This document shows, one piece after another, positions 45,042-54,229 of a stretch of 56,886 bases of DNA; within the stretch, counting starts at the first letter, position 1; every line of letters starts with the position of its first letter. Under the pieces are notes generated by a model. That model was given only the letters and a program-made list of their open reading frames with translations, did no database searches and was not told where the DNA came from. Position numbers and translations under genes: made by a program. Source of the stretch: an uncultured Clostridia bacterium (GTDB taxonomy: Bacteria; Bacillota; Clostridia; Christensenellales; Pumilibacteraceae). The DNA lies in NCBI GenBank assembly GCA_947598585.1, contig CANQFK010000009.1, forward strand, positions 1 to 56,886, read 5' to 3'.

Positions 45042-45662
45042 TCATATAAGCGCGGATTTGCTTACAAGAACGCATGAAAATTTATCTTCGAAATTCGACG
45101 CGATCTTTCGGAACGCTTTGTCTATCAATGCGGCGGGAGCAATAAATTCCGTATCGAGATCTTCCGTACAAGCCAAAAGTTCCAAAACCGTTTCGGGCTC
45201 GGACTTCGGCGCGGCATATGTATAGGAATATCCGCTTTTATGTATGATGTTCTGCAAATACGAGATCGCGCAGATCTTATACGGAAAATTGTCGTAAATA
45301 AGATTTTTCAGCCTTTTCAACAGAAGCAAAAACAATTCCGCGTTGGGCTGGATCGAACAAGCCTTATCGGCTGCTTCGAGCATGACGCACCCCTCGAAAT
45401 ATTTGTCGCTTGCGCTAACGCCGAAAAGGTCTTCTATCGCCATGGCGCCCGTAACTACATGCGACGATCCGCTATGCCCGCTCAATTCGTAATTGCAAAA
45501 TGCAAATGGTTGCGCGGCAAAACGCAATTTCGCTCCCGAACGCTTGACTCCCCTGATTATGACACGCATAATCTCGCCTTCTTCCGTGAAAAGCGTCAAT
45601 TTTTTATCAAAATCATGATAATCTTCGCTTCTGATAACAATCGCCGTTATGCTTTTATTCAT
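45042..45662 (-). CDS. recO: DNA repair protein RecO
   Basis: A 206-aa recombination mediator working with RecR/RecF in loading RecA. The N-terminal OB fold (about 1-80, AIVIRSEDYHDFDKKLTLFTEEGE) and helical C-terminal part are visible. It is shorter than B. subtilis RecO (about 255 aa), and the four-cysteine zinc finger is not seen. It overlaps yqzL by 8 bases and closes the yqfC-to-recO operon. Confidence 0.9.
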   Translation of the reverse strand: MNKSITAIVIRSEDYHDFDKKLTLFTEEGEIMRVIIRGVKRSGAKLRFAAQPFAFCNYELSGHSGSSHVVTGAMAIEDLFGVSASDKYFEGCVMLEAADKACSIQPNAELFLLLLKRLKNLIYDNFPYKICAISYLQNIIHKSGYSYTYAAPKSEPETVLELLACTEDLDTEFIAPAALIDKAFRKIASNFEDKFSCVLVSKSALI

Positions 45663-45753
45663 CGTCTTTCAAATTCTTGTACAACATATAATAGCCTGTT
45701 TCTCCCGTTTTTACAAACAGTTCCCAGGCAATATCCTTTGGCTTTTTTTCCAT
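45655..45753 (-). CDS. yqzL: YqzL-like micro-protein
   Basis: A 32-aa protein, too short for usual gene-calling cut-offs. The sequence (WELFVKTGETGYYMLYKNL) shows the W-x-x-F-x-x-T-G...Y-x-L-x-K pattern of the YqzL family, and the position between era and recO is the same as in B. subtilis. It overlaps the recO start. No strong ribosome site is seen. Function is unknown in the family. B. subtilis YqzL has about 47 residues, so this is a short version. Confidence 0.8.
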   Translation of the reverse strand: MEKKPKDIAWELFVKTGETGYYMLYKNLKDDE

Positions 45754-45770
45754 AAATATAGCTTACGCAT

Positions 45771-46658
45771 TTATTTGTCCGAATAACCGACATCTCTGAT
45801 AAAATTACTGTTATTTCGCCAATCGTCGCGAACTTTGACAAAGAGTTTGAGATATATTTTTCCGTCTATAAGTTTTTCCATATCCTTTCTCGCGCTTTCG
45901 CCTATTTTTTTTATCATGCTGCCGTTATCGCCTATAACAATCTGTTTATGAGAATTTTTTTCGCAGATGATATCGCACTCCACATTAACGACATCGCCTT
46001 TCTTTTCGTATGATTGCATTACGACGCCGAGCCCGTGCGGAATTTCGTCGCTGAGCAGCAATAGCGCCTTTTCCCTTATTATTTCGCACATCATATAGCT
46101 TATGGGCTTGTCCGAAATTTCGTCGTCAAAGAAATATTGTTCGCCTTCGGGGAGCAGATCGACCAATGATTTTTTAAGCGTTTCGATATTGGATTTTTTG
46201 CGACATGAGCATGGGATCACGTCCACGATATCGCCTTGAATAAACGGATTCAATTGGCTCAAAAGTTCGAAAACTCTTTCTCGCGTGACAAGATCTATCT
46301 TGTTTAATACGACTACTACGGGATAACCTTTGCCCGCATACGAAGAAAGTCTTTTCAGATCCTCGTCGAAAAGCCCTCTGCTTGCGTCAAAGACATAAAC
46401 AAGCGCGTCGACATCGTCTGTCGCCTTTTTTATCGCCTTGTTCATATACTCTCCGAGTTTTGTCCTCGGCTTGTGGATCCCCGGCGTATCGACGAAAATC
46501 ATCTGCACATTCGGCTCGTTGAGTATGCCCATGATCCTATCGCGAGTTGTCTGCGGCTTGGGTGAAACGATACTGACCTTTTCTCCCACCAATGCGTTTA
46601 TCAAACTGCTCTTTCCTACGTTTGGTCGTCCGACAAAAGTTACGAATCCGGATCTCAT
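45771..46658 (-). CDS. era: GTPase Era
   Basis: A 295-aa GTPase for 16S rRNA maturation and 30S assembly. G1 GRPNVGKSS, G3 DTPGIH, G4 NKID, and a C-terminal KH domain (KIGESARKDMEKLI, region of about 235-290). It overlaps ybeY by 4 bases, and its ribosome site GGGAG lies in ybeY. The 17 bases between era and yqzL are free. Confidence 0.97.
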   Translation of the reverse strand: MRSGFVTFVGRPNVGKSSLINALVGEKVSIVSPKPQTTRDRIMGILNEPNVQMIFVDTPGIHKPRTKLGEYMNKAIKKATDDVDALVYVFDASRGLFDEDLKRLSSYAGKGYPVVVVLNKIDLVTRERVFELLSQLNPFIQGDIVDVIPCSCRKKSNIETLKKSLVDLLPEGEQYFFDDEISDKPISYMMCEIIREKALLLLSDEIPHGLGVVMQSYEKKGDVVNVECDIICEKNSHKQIVIGDNGSMIKKIGESARKDMEKLIDGKIYLKLFVKVRDDWRNNSNFIRDVGYSDK

Positions 46659-47116
46659 CTGCTCACTCCCATCTGTCCCAAAATTTCTTCCTCCTTGGCT
46701 CTCATTTTGACCTTATCTTCATCGTCGATATGATCGTAACCCAACAAATGCAAAAGTCCGTGCAAAAAAAGATATGCGTGTTCTCTGCGTTCCGAGTGGC
46801 CGTATTCTTCGGCTTGACGCTTTGCTATTACATCGCATATAACGATACTGCCCAAAAAAACCGAATTATTTTCCACGTTATAATCGAACGGGTAATTTTC
46901 CTTGGTAAACGGTTTTATTTCCGTGAGATTGGGATAACTTAAAACGTCGGTGCTTTTATCTATTCCGCGGGTTGCGAGATTCAACTTATGTATGCTTTCT
47001 TCGTCATAAAATAACAATTCCACATCGGCGTCGCCTTTAAGCGACAGATCGTCGCATACGAGTTTGCAAATTTCGCCGAAAAGCGGATCGTCCTGTTCCG
47101 AATAAAGATTTATCAT
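46655..47116 (-). CDS. ybeY: Endoribonuclease YbeY
   Basis: A 153-aa zinc metallo-endoribonuclease in rRNA maturation. The metal-binding HGLLHLLGYDH motif is at about 118-128. A normal-length member; overlaps the HD phosphohydrolase gene by 4 bases. B. subtilis has dgkA and cdd between ybeY and era; both are missing here. Confidence 0.96.
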   Translation of the reverse strand: MINLYSEQDDPLFGEICKLVCDDLSLKGDADVELLFYDEESIHKLNLATRGIDKSTDVLSYPNLTEIKPFTKENYPFDYNVENNSVFLGSIVICDVIAKRQAEEYGHSERREHAYLFLHGLLHLLGYDHIDDEDKVKMRAKEEEILGQMGVSR

Positions 47117-48534
47117 TTGCCCTCCGGATATTTAAGCCTCTTATGGAACAAACCGCCGTAAGCGCTTATGATCGTTTCACGAATGGAATTCAATTCGCGC
47201 ATGGTGATCTCGCAATTATCGAATTGTCCGCGCGCAAGACGATCGTTTATAAGATTTTTCAATAACCTGTCCACTTTGTCGCCATCGGGCTGATCCATTG
47301 CTCTTATCGCCGCCTCACTGCTGTCGCATATCATAACGAGAGCCGCCAATTTCGTAGTGGGTATTTCGCCGTGGTAACAATAATCCGTGGGATCGACTGT
47401 GCCGTCGGTCAATTTTTGCGCTTTATAGTAAAACACGGGGATAAGCATAGTGCCATGATGCTGTATGGTTACATGGCTTATCTCTTCGGGGATATGGTAT
47501 TGCTTGCAAAGTTTTAAGCCCTCTTCGGTATGCGATCGCAAAATGGCGGCGCTTACTTCGGGCAATATATCGTCGTGCGGGTTATAATCCGATTGATTTT
47601 CTTTGAAATATTGCGGATTGGTGAGTTTGCCCACATCGTGATAATATGCGCACGCTCTTGCCAAATAAGGATTTTCGCCTATGTTTGCCGCGCACATTTC
47701 GGCAAACGAAGCCACCGCCAGCGAATGATTGAATGTTCCCGGCGCCTCGTTGAGCAATCTTTTTATAAGCGGTGAAGTATGGTTGGTAAGTTCCATCAAT
47801 CGCACGTTTGTGATCAGATTGAAAACTCTTTCCACTATCGGCGGCAATATCATACCCAAAGCAAAGTGAGCAAATGCGCAAATACACATATATAATAATT
47901 CTTCGAGATATTCTTTGCCCGCCAATATCAAGGACAAGACCGACATTATTCCCACTGTCGAAACGCAGATAAGAAAACTCTTTAACATGAACATAAGTCG
48001 CGACGCGTCGCCGCTCAATGAAAGCGCAGCCAATCCGCCGCACAACAAGCCCGAAACCATCATTACAAGTATGGGAAGAAGCGAAGTGCCCATTATAAGA
48101 CTTATTATCATATGGGCGTAAGTAATGAATATTATCGTCAGAAAGTTTGCAAGCAACGCTTGATTTTTTTGTCCCAGCTGCGCCAGGATAAGTGCGCACA
48201 AAAATATCGGCATCAAATAAATACTTATCAATGATGAATACAGCGCCACCGTATAAGTGAATGCTATTACGCAAATAGTGGCAAGTTGCTCTTTCAACTT
48301 TCTTTTGTTGAATTGAAGAGCAAAATACAAATATAGCATCAAACCGTTTATCAAAAACAAAAATCCTACGCTGATGGCTGCGTATGACAAATACGGGATC
48401 TCCAACCTGCTGCTCATTTTATCGATAAAAATGAATCTGATCAGTGTTACCGCAATTATCCATAAACTCAGACCGATAAGCATGATCACGGCATAGAAAA
48501 CGGATTTTTGAGCTTCTTCGTTTCTCGTCGTCAT
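47113..48534 (-). CDS. Membrane HD-domain phosphohydrolase, short PgpH-like protein
   Basis: A 473-aa protein: seven or so transmembrane helices (about 15-235) followed by a cytoplasmic HDIG-type domain (about 255-450) with FNHSLAVASFAE, YHDVGK, HDDIL and HHGT. B. subtilis PgpH (YqfF), a c-di-AMP phosphodiesterase at the same position in the operon, has about 700 residues because of a large extracellular 7TMR-HDED domain; that domain is missing here. The HD metal ligands are kept, so c-di-AMP hydrolysis is the likely activity but its sensory input must differ. Confidence 0.9.
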   Translation of the reverse strand: MTTRNEEAQKSVFYAVIMLIGLSLWIIAVTLIRFIFIDKMSSRLEIPYLSYAAISVGFLFLINGLMLYLYFALQFNKRKLKEQLATICVIAFTYTVALYSSLISIYLMPIFLCALILAQLGQKNQALLANFLTIIFITYAHMIISLIMGTSLLPILVMMVSGLLCGGLAALSLSGDASRLMFMLKSFLICVSTVGIMSVLSLILAGKEYLEELLYMCICAFAHFALGMILPPIVERVFNLITNVRLMELTNHTSPLIKRLLNEAPGTFNHSLAVASFAEMCAANIGENPYLARACAYYHDVGKLTNPQYFKENQSDYNPHDDILPEVSAAILRSHTEEGLKLCKQYHIPEEISHVTIQHHGTMLIPVFYYKAQKLTDGTVDPTDYCYHGEIPTTKLAALVMICDSSEAAIRAMDQPDGDKVDRLLKNLINDRLARGQFDNCEITMRELNSIRETIISAYGGLFHKRLKYPEGK

Positions 48535-48543
48535 AATAAATAA

Positions 48544-49494
48544 TCACTCCTCTTTTTTGAAAGCTTTTTCGTATGCAAGCACAATTTTTTGAACAAGTTC
48601 ATGCCTTACGACATCTTTGTCCGTAAATCTGCATATCGCGATCTCATCTATATCCCTCAATATCTTAGCGGCTTCGAGCCCGCTCGACTTGCCGAAAGGC
48701 AGATCGATCTGCGTATCGTCGCCGGTGATGACCATTTTACTGTTTTCGCCGAGTCTTGTCAAAAACATTTTCATTTGTTCTTGCGTGGTATTCTGCGCTT
48801 CGTCGAGTATAATAAATGACGACGTGAGCGTCCTGCCGCGCATATATGCAAGCGGCGCGATCTCTATAATGCCTCGGTCGAGCAATCTTTGATAGCTGTC
48901 CACTCCGAACATTTCGCGCAGAGCGTCGTACAAAGGACGCAAATAAGGATCTACTTTCGTTTGAAGATCGCCGGGTAAAAAGCCGAGTTTTTCTCCCGCT
49001 TCTATCGCGGGACGCGTAAGGATTATCTTATCCACCTCATTTGCTTTAAGCGCTGCTACGGCAAGGGCGACAGCCAAATAAGTTTTGCCCGTGCCCGCGG
49101 GACCGATGCCGAACACGATGGTTTTATTTTTTATGGCACGGACGTAATTTCTTTGTCCGAGCGTCTTGCACCTTATTTGTGCGCCTCTTGCGGTAACCAT
49201 GACGACATCGTTGCTCAGATTCAATATTTCATCGGGCATATCGTCTTTTATAAGGTCCACGGACTGACGTATCTTGCTCTTATCGATTTCGTGTCCCGAT
49301 TTTATGAGCGTTTTCAAATTATCGAGCAATACGATAGCTTTCGAAACGTTTTCTTCGTCACCGATAACTTTCAGACCTTCTTCGCATGTATTTACGGTAA
49401 CATTCAAAAGTTTTTGGATAAGCTCGATATTTTCATCGAGTTTACCGAAAAGTTTTATAATGCTATCTGCATCGAATTGTATATTTTCAGTCAA
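48544..49494 (-). CDS. phoH: PhoH family protein
   Basis: A 316-aa P-loop ATPase of the PhoH type. Walker A GPAGTGKT is at about 142, Walker B ILDEAQNTT at about 240, and a small KH-like N-terminal part precedes the ATPase. Often linked to RNA metabolism with ybeY. The start is a TTG that overlaps the yqfD stop by 8 bases, with GGAGG upstream. Confidence 0.95.
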   Translation of the reverse strand: MTENIQFDADSIIKLFGKLDENIELIQKLLNVTVNTCEEGLKVIGDEENVSKAIVLLDNLKTLIKSGHEIDKSKIRQSVDLIKDDMPDEILNLSNDVVMVTARGAQIRCKTLGQRNYVRAIKNKTIVFGIGPAGTGKTYLAVALAVAALKANEVDKIILTRPAIEAGEKLGFLPGDLQTKVDPYLRPLYDALREMFGVDSYQRLLDRGIIEIAPLAYMRGRTLTSSFIILDEAQNTTQEQMKMFLTRLGENSKMVITGDDTQIDLPFGKSSGLEAAKILRDIDEIAICRFTDKDVVRHELVQKIVLAYEKAFKKEE

Positions 49495-50599
49495 TCCTTT
49501 TGCCTCCGATCGAAACTTCCGCTTCGATATGTACAGTAATTTTAAAAATTTTATCCGATATATTAAACGAATTTGCGGTCGCTGTTATTTCACTGCCGCC
49601 CGCGCATATCACAAGAGCGTTGACCGCCTTATCCTTGATCTCTTGTACAAGCTGTTCGGGCGTTTTCTCGGGCAATTGTTCGAGTTCGTAATATCTCGTG
49701 GTGATCGCGTATAAAGGCAATATATCGCCGATACGCGTCACGGTCGTTTCCGATTCAAAACCGGGGATATCTTTCGGTTCTTTGCCTATGTTGAACCCGA
49801 AAAACTTTATGACGGTGGCGGACTTTACTTTGCCCGTTCGCCTGTATCCGTTTGACAGTGAGGCCATTTCGCAATATGTGAAATTTACCTTTCCATAGAT
49901 CTTACCCTGCGCGTCTGCTTCTTTCAAAGGTTCGCCCGCAGTGTTGTATTCAATTCCCTCGATAAGAACAGAGCCTATGGGAACTCTGTCGCCTATTTTA
50001 ACTTTTGCCGTTCCGCTGTTTACGACGATCCGCGTTATTTCGGCGTCGTACAAAGATACGATATCACCCTTTTGTTTCGGCGGCGAGATCTCGGCACTTT
50101 CGATGATCTCTATCTTCAATGTCGTTCCGACGAGTTCCGCCGACGCGGCGGATATTTCGTCAAGTTGCAGTAGCGTTTCCTCTACATCGGAAACATCGAA
50201 ATTCACTCTTTTGCCTACCGAAATGTCGCCGTTTTTCAATGCCCGTATTATCGTTAGTTCGTCCAATCTCGAATTGCCGATTATCTCGATCTTCCATAAA
50301 AACGATGAAAGATATATCGAAACGACGATCATTGCGATAAGTCCAACGACAGTCCCGAGCCTTGGGATAACCTTTTTTATCGCAACGGAAAGATTTTTTT
50401 CTTCGACTATCTCATAAGAAAAACCGAGTTTTTCCATTATGGAGATAGTTTTCGACTTATCCTTTTCATTTACCGAAAAGCGAATAAGTTTAGCGGATCG
50501 TCTTGACGGATCCTTGATATGAATACCGTCCTTTACCAGCGTATTCAACAATCTGAGCTGATTCAATCCCACGACTTCGAATCTTACCGAGGCTTTCAT
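49487..50599 (-). CDS. yqfD: Sporulation-family protein YqfD
   Basis: A 370-aa member of the YqfD family: cytoplasmic N-terminal part (about 1-85), one transmembrane helix (about 90-115), and a long extracytoplasmic domain. In endospore formers the gene is sigma-E controlled and lies between yqfC and phoH, as here. GGGAGG precedes the ATG. Its presence suggests the lineage sporulates or descends from spore formers. Confidence 0.92.
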   Translation of the reverse strand: MKASVRFEVVGLNQLRLLNTLVKDGIHIKDPSRRSAKLIRFSVNEKDKSKTISIMEKLGFSYEIVEEKNLSVAIKKVIPRLGTVVGLIAMIVVSIYLSSFLWKIEIIGNSRLDELTIIRALKNGDISVGKRVNFDVSDVEETLLQLDEISAASAELVGTTLKIEIIESAEISPPKQKGDIVSLYDAEITRIVVNSGTAKVKIGDRVPIGSVLIEGIEYNTAGEPLKEADAQGKIYGKVNFTYCEMASLSNGYRRTGKVKSATVIKFFGFNIGKEPKDIPGFESETTVTRIGDILPLYAITTRYYELEQLPEKTPEQLVQEIKDKAVNALVICAGGSEITATANSFNISDKIFKITVHIEAEVSIGGKRID

Positions 50600-50862
50600 T
50601 TAAGCCTCCCCGAAGATACATTGTCTATCCTACCTGTGATAACGATAGTATTTTCCGAAATAGCCTCGATTTTGAGTTCGCCGCAGACTTCGATCTCCGC
50701 CTTTTGCGTTCTTATCATCACGCATTCGGAAGATATTTTTTCGAGTTTCTTGACGCCCTCTATATACAGAGTTTCGCCGCAAAAATTCACATACGAAAAT
50801 CCGTTGAGCATTTGCAGATCCGTTATCCCGACTTCCCTTTTTATTTCATCGAAAAAGCTCAT
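50596..50862 (-). CDS. yqfC: Sporulation-family protein YqfC (YabP-like)
   Basis: An 88-aa protein of the YabP/YqfC family (CGETLYIEGVKKLEKIS and IRTQKAEIEVCGE match the family core). Start 50862 (MSFFDEIKREVG) is chosen for GAGGTAA upstream; a longer frame to 50988 lacks family similarity. First gene of the yqfC-to-recO operon; 4-base overlap with yqfD. Confidence 0.9.
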   Translation of the reverse strand: MSFFDEIKREVGITDLQMLNGFSYVNFCGETLYIEGVKKLEKISSECVMIRTQKAEIEVCGELKIEAISENTIVITGRIDNVSSGRLK

Positions 50863-50919
50863 ATAATTACCTCGGGATATTATATGCCGCTCTTTATCGT
50901 CGTATGAAAAGCGCAGAAT

Positions 50920-50943
50920 AAAAGAGAGCAAACGCTCTCTTTT
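50920..50943 (-). terminator. Hairpin terminator between the small membrane protein and yqfC
   Basis: AAAAGAGAGC pairs with GCTCTCTTTT around a 4-base loop, 2 bases after the stop of the minus-strand membrane protein gene. Confidence 0.82.
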
Positions 50944-50945
50944 GA

Positions 50946-51290
50946 TCAATTGGTCGCAGGTAATGCGTAGCCTACCGCAAGTCCCCAAATCAATGCGAAC
51001 AAAGCGACGGCAAAGAATGCAAGCATTATGATAATATTTACGACAGCGGCACGTCTTTCGGGCGAACGCTTATTGGGTTCGTTACGAATTATGCCTATGC
51101 ATCTGATAATACTCAATGCAGACGTAAAAACGAATAGTGCAAATGAAACGGTAAGTATAATTTCGGTGGTTTTCCACAAAATCCAACCTACGATAAGCAA
51201 GATCCATGCGACTATCATCATGATATCGCATATTTGTTTAAGTCCGAAATTTTCAAAGTATCTCAGAAAAATATTTTTCTTTTTTGCCAT
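50946..51290 (-). CDS. Small membrane protein, unknown function
   Basis: A 114-aa protein with three hydrophobic helices: about 20-40, 42-60 and 85-110. Its basic, charged N-terminus (MAKKKNIFLRYF) faces the cytosol. Start 51290 follows AGGAG by 8 bases. No family recognised. It is a single-gene unit with its own promoter and terminator. Confidence 0.8.
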   Translation of the reverse strand: MAKKKNIFLRYFENFGLKQICDIMMIVAWILLIVGWILWKTTEIILTVSFALFVFTSALSIIRCIGIIRNEPNKRSPERRAAVVNIIIMLAFFAVALFALIWGLAVGYALPATN

Positions 51291-51323
51291 TTCCAAATCT
51301 CCTAAATAATATAAGCAGTATAT

Positions 51324-51352
51324 ATTGTACAACAATTACAAAATAATGTCAA
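51324..51352 (-). promoter_or_regulatory. Promoter of the small membrane protein gene
   Basis: Minus strand: TTGACA (51352-51347), a 17-base spacer and TACAAT (51329-51324), about 33 bases before the ATG. Confidence 0.8.
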
Positions 51353-51503
51353 TTGATTGTGGTGCAGTTTGTCAAATTTGCTTTTTTTGGGCGAATAATA
51401 TAAAAAGTAACGTTACATACTATTATTACCAAACAAATGCGGCTATAAACATTATATCGTGCAGTTTGGAATTTTTCCGCGAAACAGAAATTGTGGCGCG
51501 GAA

Positions 51504-52418
51504 TTATTTCATTTGCGCTCTTCGGAGTTTATCGAGAATTTCCGAAAAATCCTCGGGTAGCGGTGCCGTAAAAGTCATTTCTTCTTTTAACGTCGGATGT
51601 ACGAACGTAAGCGAATAAGAATGGAGCAATTGACCGTTCGTTGCGAACTTTTGCTTTTTATATCCGTATGCCGTATCACCCACTACGGGATGCTGCAAGT
51701 ATTTTGCATGGACCCTTATCTGGTGAGTGCGTCCCGTATGTATCCTGAATTCCACCATGCAATTGTCGGGGAACCTTTCCAAAACTTTATAATCAGTGAT
51801 AGCTTTGCGCCCAACTTGCGCTACGGTCATAAGTTTACGGTCTTTTTCGCTGCGCGCTATATTGGTCACGATGCTGCCTTGATCCTGCGGCAAATTGCCT
51901 TCGAGCAAAGCGAGATATTTTTTTATGACAGTTCGTTCGGAAATTTGTTTTGAAAGTTCGAGATGCGCAAAATTGTTCTTTGCAACGACCATAACTCCTG
52001 TCGTATCTTTGTCGAGCCTGTGAACGATCCCCGGTCTTACAACTCCGTTTATCGTGGAAAGTTCTTTCAAATGGTACAAAAGCGCATTGACAAGCGTTCC
52101 CGAGTATATATTGCCCGACGGGTGCACCGAAATGCCTCTTTGTTTATTGATGACCGCCAGATCCTTATCTTCGTATAAAATATCGAGCGGGATATCCTCG
52201 GGTTTGGCTTCGAGGCTTGCCGCGGGCGGGATATTGACGGTTATCACGTCGCCTGCCTTTAACGATTTTCCGCATTTGACGTTCGCACCGTTTACCGTAA
52301 CGTTGCCACCGTCTATAAGATTTTTTATATAAGAGCGCGTATAAGGCAAAACCAAAGCAAGATAAACGTCCAGCCTGTAATTTTCATCGTTTTCAATTAC
52401 AAAGATCTCTTCGTTCAT
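51504..52418 (-). CDS. RluA-family 23S rRNA pseudouridine synthase (RluD type)
   Basis: A 304-aa enzyme: N-terminal S4 domain (about 13-75, YRLDVYLALVL, VTVNGANVKCGKSLKAGD) and catalytic domain with RLDKDTTGVMVVAKN holding the nucleophile Asp. RIHTGRTHQIRVH is the conserved substrate-binding block. It lies directly after lspA with a 4-base overlap, the common lspA-rluD pair. Confidence 0.95.
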   Translation of the reverse strand: MNEEIFVIENDENYRLDVYLALVLPYTRSYIKNLIDGGNVTVNGANVKCGKSLKAGDVITVNIPPAASLEAKPEDIPLDILYEDKDLAVINKQRGISVHPSGNIYSGTLVNALLYHLKELSTINGVVRPGIVHRLDKDTTGVMVVAKNNFAHLELSKQISERTVIKKYLALLEGNLPQDQGSIVTNIARSEKDRKLMTVAQVGRKAITDYKVLERFPDNCMVEFRIHTGRTHQIRVHAKYLQHPVVGDTAYGYKKQKFATNGQLLHSYSLTFVHPTLKEEMTFTAPLPEDFSEILDKLRRAQMK

Positions 52419-53101
52419 TTGTTGTCGATCTCTTCGCTCGTTTCGGTCGTGATTTCAGAGGTATTTGCTATTTCATTGCTTTCATTATTATCGACGTCGT
52501 TATTATTTTGATCCGTTTGAGGCAGATCCACGCCTTCGTCTTTGATCGGCTCTTTGAAAGTCTTATCAAAGAAGATAATGAATACAAGCAAAAGCACGGT
52601 GCCTACAACGACGCAAGAATCCGCTATATTAAAAATCGCGAACGTCTTGCTTCCGAACAATTCGAGCCCGAAATATTCGATCTGGATAAAATCCCTCACT
52701 CCGCTTAAAAAAATGCGGTCATACAGATTGCCGAGCGCGCCCGCGATTATAAGCGAAAACGAGATACGATACAGTATCCCTTTTTTGTGATTTTTGAAAA
52801 GCAAAAAGCCGAAAAAACCGACCGCAACGACAGTCAGCACGATAAAAAATATCATTGTGCCCCGTCCGCCGAATATCTTATCAAGTCCGAAATCCGATCC
52901 GAATGCCGCCCTCGTATTCACAGTATAACTGAAATTCAGAAATTTCGGAATGATCGTCACGGTCTGCCCCAACTCCATATTGGCGGCGACAATGGCTTTG
53001 CTTACAAGGTCCAAAATCAAGCCGCCCAAAATTATGGCAATTTCGGGTAAGATCCTTATCAGCGTAGTTTTGGCTTTTTCCCAAAATTCCTTACTTTTCA
53101 T
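52415..53101 (-). CDS. lspA: Lipoprotein signal peptidase (signal peptidase II)
   Basis: A 228-aa aspartic protease that removes lipoprotein signals, such as that of the 5088 gene. Four transmembrane helices; conserved NTRAAFG, the first Asp in NLYDRI and the second in FNIADS. After helix 4 it has an extra tail of about 50 residues, rich in Asp, Asn and Glu, which the family lacks. It overlaps sepF by 11 bases. Confidence 0.95.
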   Translation of the reverse strand: MKSKEFWEKAKTTLIRILPEIAIILGGLILDLVSKAIVAANMELGQTVTIIPKFLNFSYTVNTRAAFGSDFGLDKIFGGRGTMIFFIVLTVVAVGFFGFLLFKNHKKGILYRISFSLIIAGALGNLYDRIFLSGVRDFIQIEYFGLELFGSKTFAIFNIADSCVVVGTVLLLVFIIFFDKTFKEPIKDEGVDLPQTDQNNNDVDNNESNEIANTSEITTETSEEIDNK

Positions 53102-53546
53102 ACGGTATAGTGATCTCTACGCCTTGCGGAGAAAGCAAAAACAAATTGCCCGAAATCCTATGCACGGTCCCAGAAAGCGCGCAAACGGCTCCCGAAAGGA
53201 AATCGAGAATACGTTGAGCGGTAACTTCGTCAAGATCATCGTCGAGATTAACAACGGCGGGATTTTTCATTTTGAGATGTTTGATAAGCACCATGACGTC
53301 CTCGGGAGTCTTGGGAAAATAAACGATAATGCGCTGTCCGTTGCCCATGGGCATAGCGACATTGTCGTTTCTTTTCATAGTGTCATATTGAGGGACCGAA
53401 ATGTTTACGTCGCCGCGAGTATTGAAGCCCTGCAAGTTTTTCTTGCCTATATATTCGCCTCTTTCGTTATGCGTGTCCTCGTAAAATTCCAATTCCTCGA
53501 AAGAATCCGCCCCACGACCTTCGCGTGCTCTCTTATTCAATGCCAT
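53091..53546 (-). CDS. sepF: Cell division protein SepF
   Basis: A 151-aa FtsZ-interacting ring protein. The SepF core domain (about 70-145) with IIVYFPKTPEDV, AVVNLDDDLDEVTAQRILDFLSGAV and RISGNLFLLSP is clear. The N-terminal membrane-binding amphipathic helix is not obvious; the N-terminus starts MALNKRAREG. It sits in the yggS-sepF-lspA order typical of Firmicutes, without the YggT gene. Confidence 0.94.
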   Translation of the reverse strand: MALNKRAREGRGADSFEELEFYEDTHNERGEYIGKKNLQGFNTRGDVNISVPQYDTMKRNDNVAMPMGNGQRIIVYFPKTPEDVMVLIKHLKMKNPAVVNLDDDLDEVTAQRILDFLSGAVCALSGTVHRISGNLFLLSPQGVEITIPYEK

Positions 53547-53564
53547 ATTTTTATATCCACCTTG

Positions 53565-54212
53565 TTATTTTGTATAATCTCTCCGACCAAACAGACAGGT
53601 CCCGAGTCTTACCATATTCGCACCGTTTTTTACCGCCGACACATAATCGGCGCTCATGCCCATAGACAAAATCTCCGCATTGTCGAATTTGTTTTTTACT
53701 TGCAAATGAAGTTCGTTGAGCCGAGAATACATTTCCTCGGGCGCGTCTTTGGGCAAAACGCTCATTATTCCTTTCAAACGAAGATAAGGCAATTTGTCGA
53801 TATATTCGCATAAACTTGCAACGGAATCGAAAGCGACTCCACCCTTTGCTTCTTCGCCCATGTTTACTTCTACAAGCACCGACATCGTTTTGTTTATCTT
53901 TGCGCAACGATTATTTATCTCGTCTGCGAGCGCGGTACTGTCTACCGAATGGATCATATCCACTTTATCGACAATATATTTCACTTTGTTGCGTTGCAAC
54001 CTGCCTATGAAATGCCAGGTAACGCCTTTGACCGCGTCGTATTTGGACAAAAGTTCTTGCACTTTGTTCTCGCCCGCAATCGTTATCCCGTATTTGGGAA
54101 GCGAAGAAATAACTTCGGGCGAAACGGTCTTAGTGGCAGCCACAATAATTACATTATGTCCACCTGCGAGTTCGATATTCTTTTTTGCGATCTCGATATT
54201 ATCCGAAAGCAT
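53565..54212 (-). CDS. YggS/PLPBP family pyridoxal-phosphate homeostasis protein
   Basis: A 215-aa alanine-racemase-fold protein. The PLP lysine is in VAATKTVSPE near residue 27; the family blocks GENKVQEL, WHFIGRLQRNKVKYI, and C-terminal SMGMSADY...VRLGTCLFG follow. Slightly short. 18 bases from sepF, so probably one operon. Confidence 0.95.
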   Translation of the reverse strand: MLSDNIEIAKKNIELAGGHNVIIVAATKTVSPEVISSLPKYGITIAGENKVQELLSKYDAVKGVTWHFIGRLQRNKVKYIVDKVDMIHSVDSTALADEINNRCAKINKTMSVLVEVNMGEEAKGGVAFDSVASLCEYIDKLPYLRLKGIMSVLPKDAPEEMYSRLNELHLQVKNKFDNAEILSMGMSADYVSAVKNGANMVRLGTCLFGRRDYTK

Positions 54213-54229
54213 AAGATTTCCCGTAAAAG

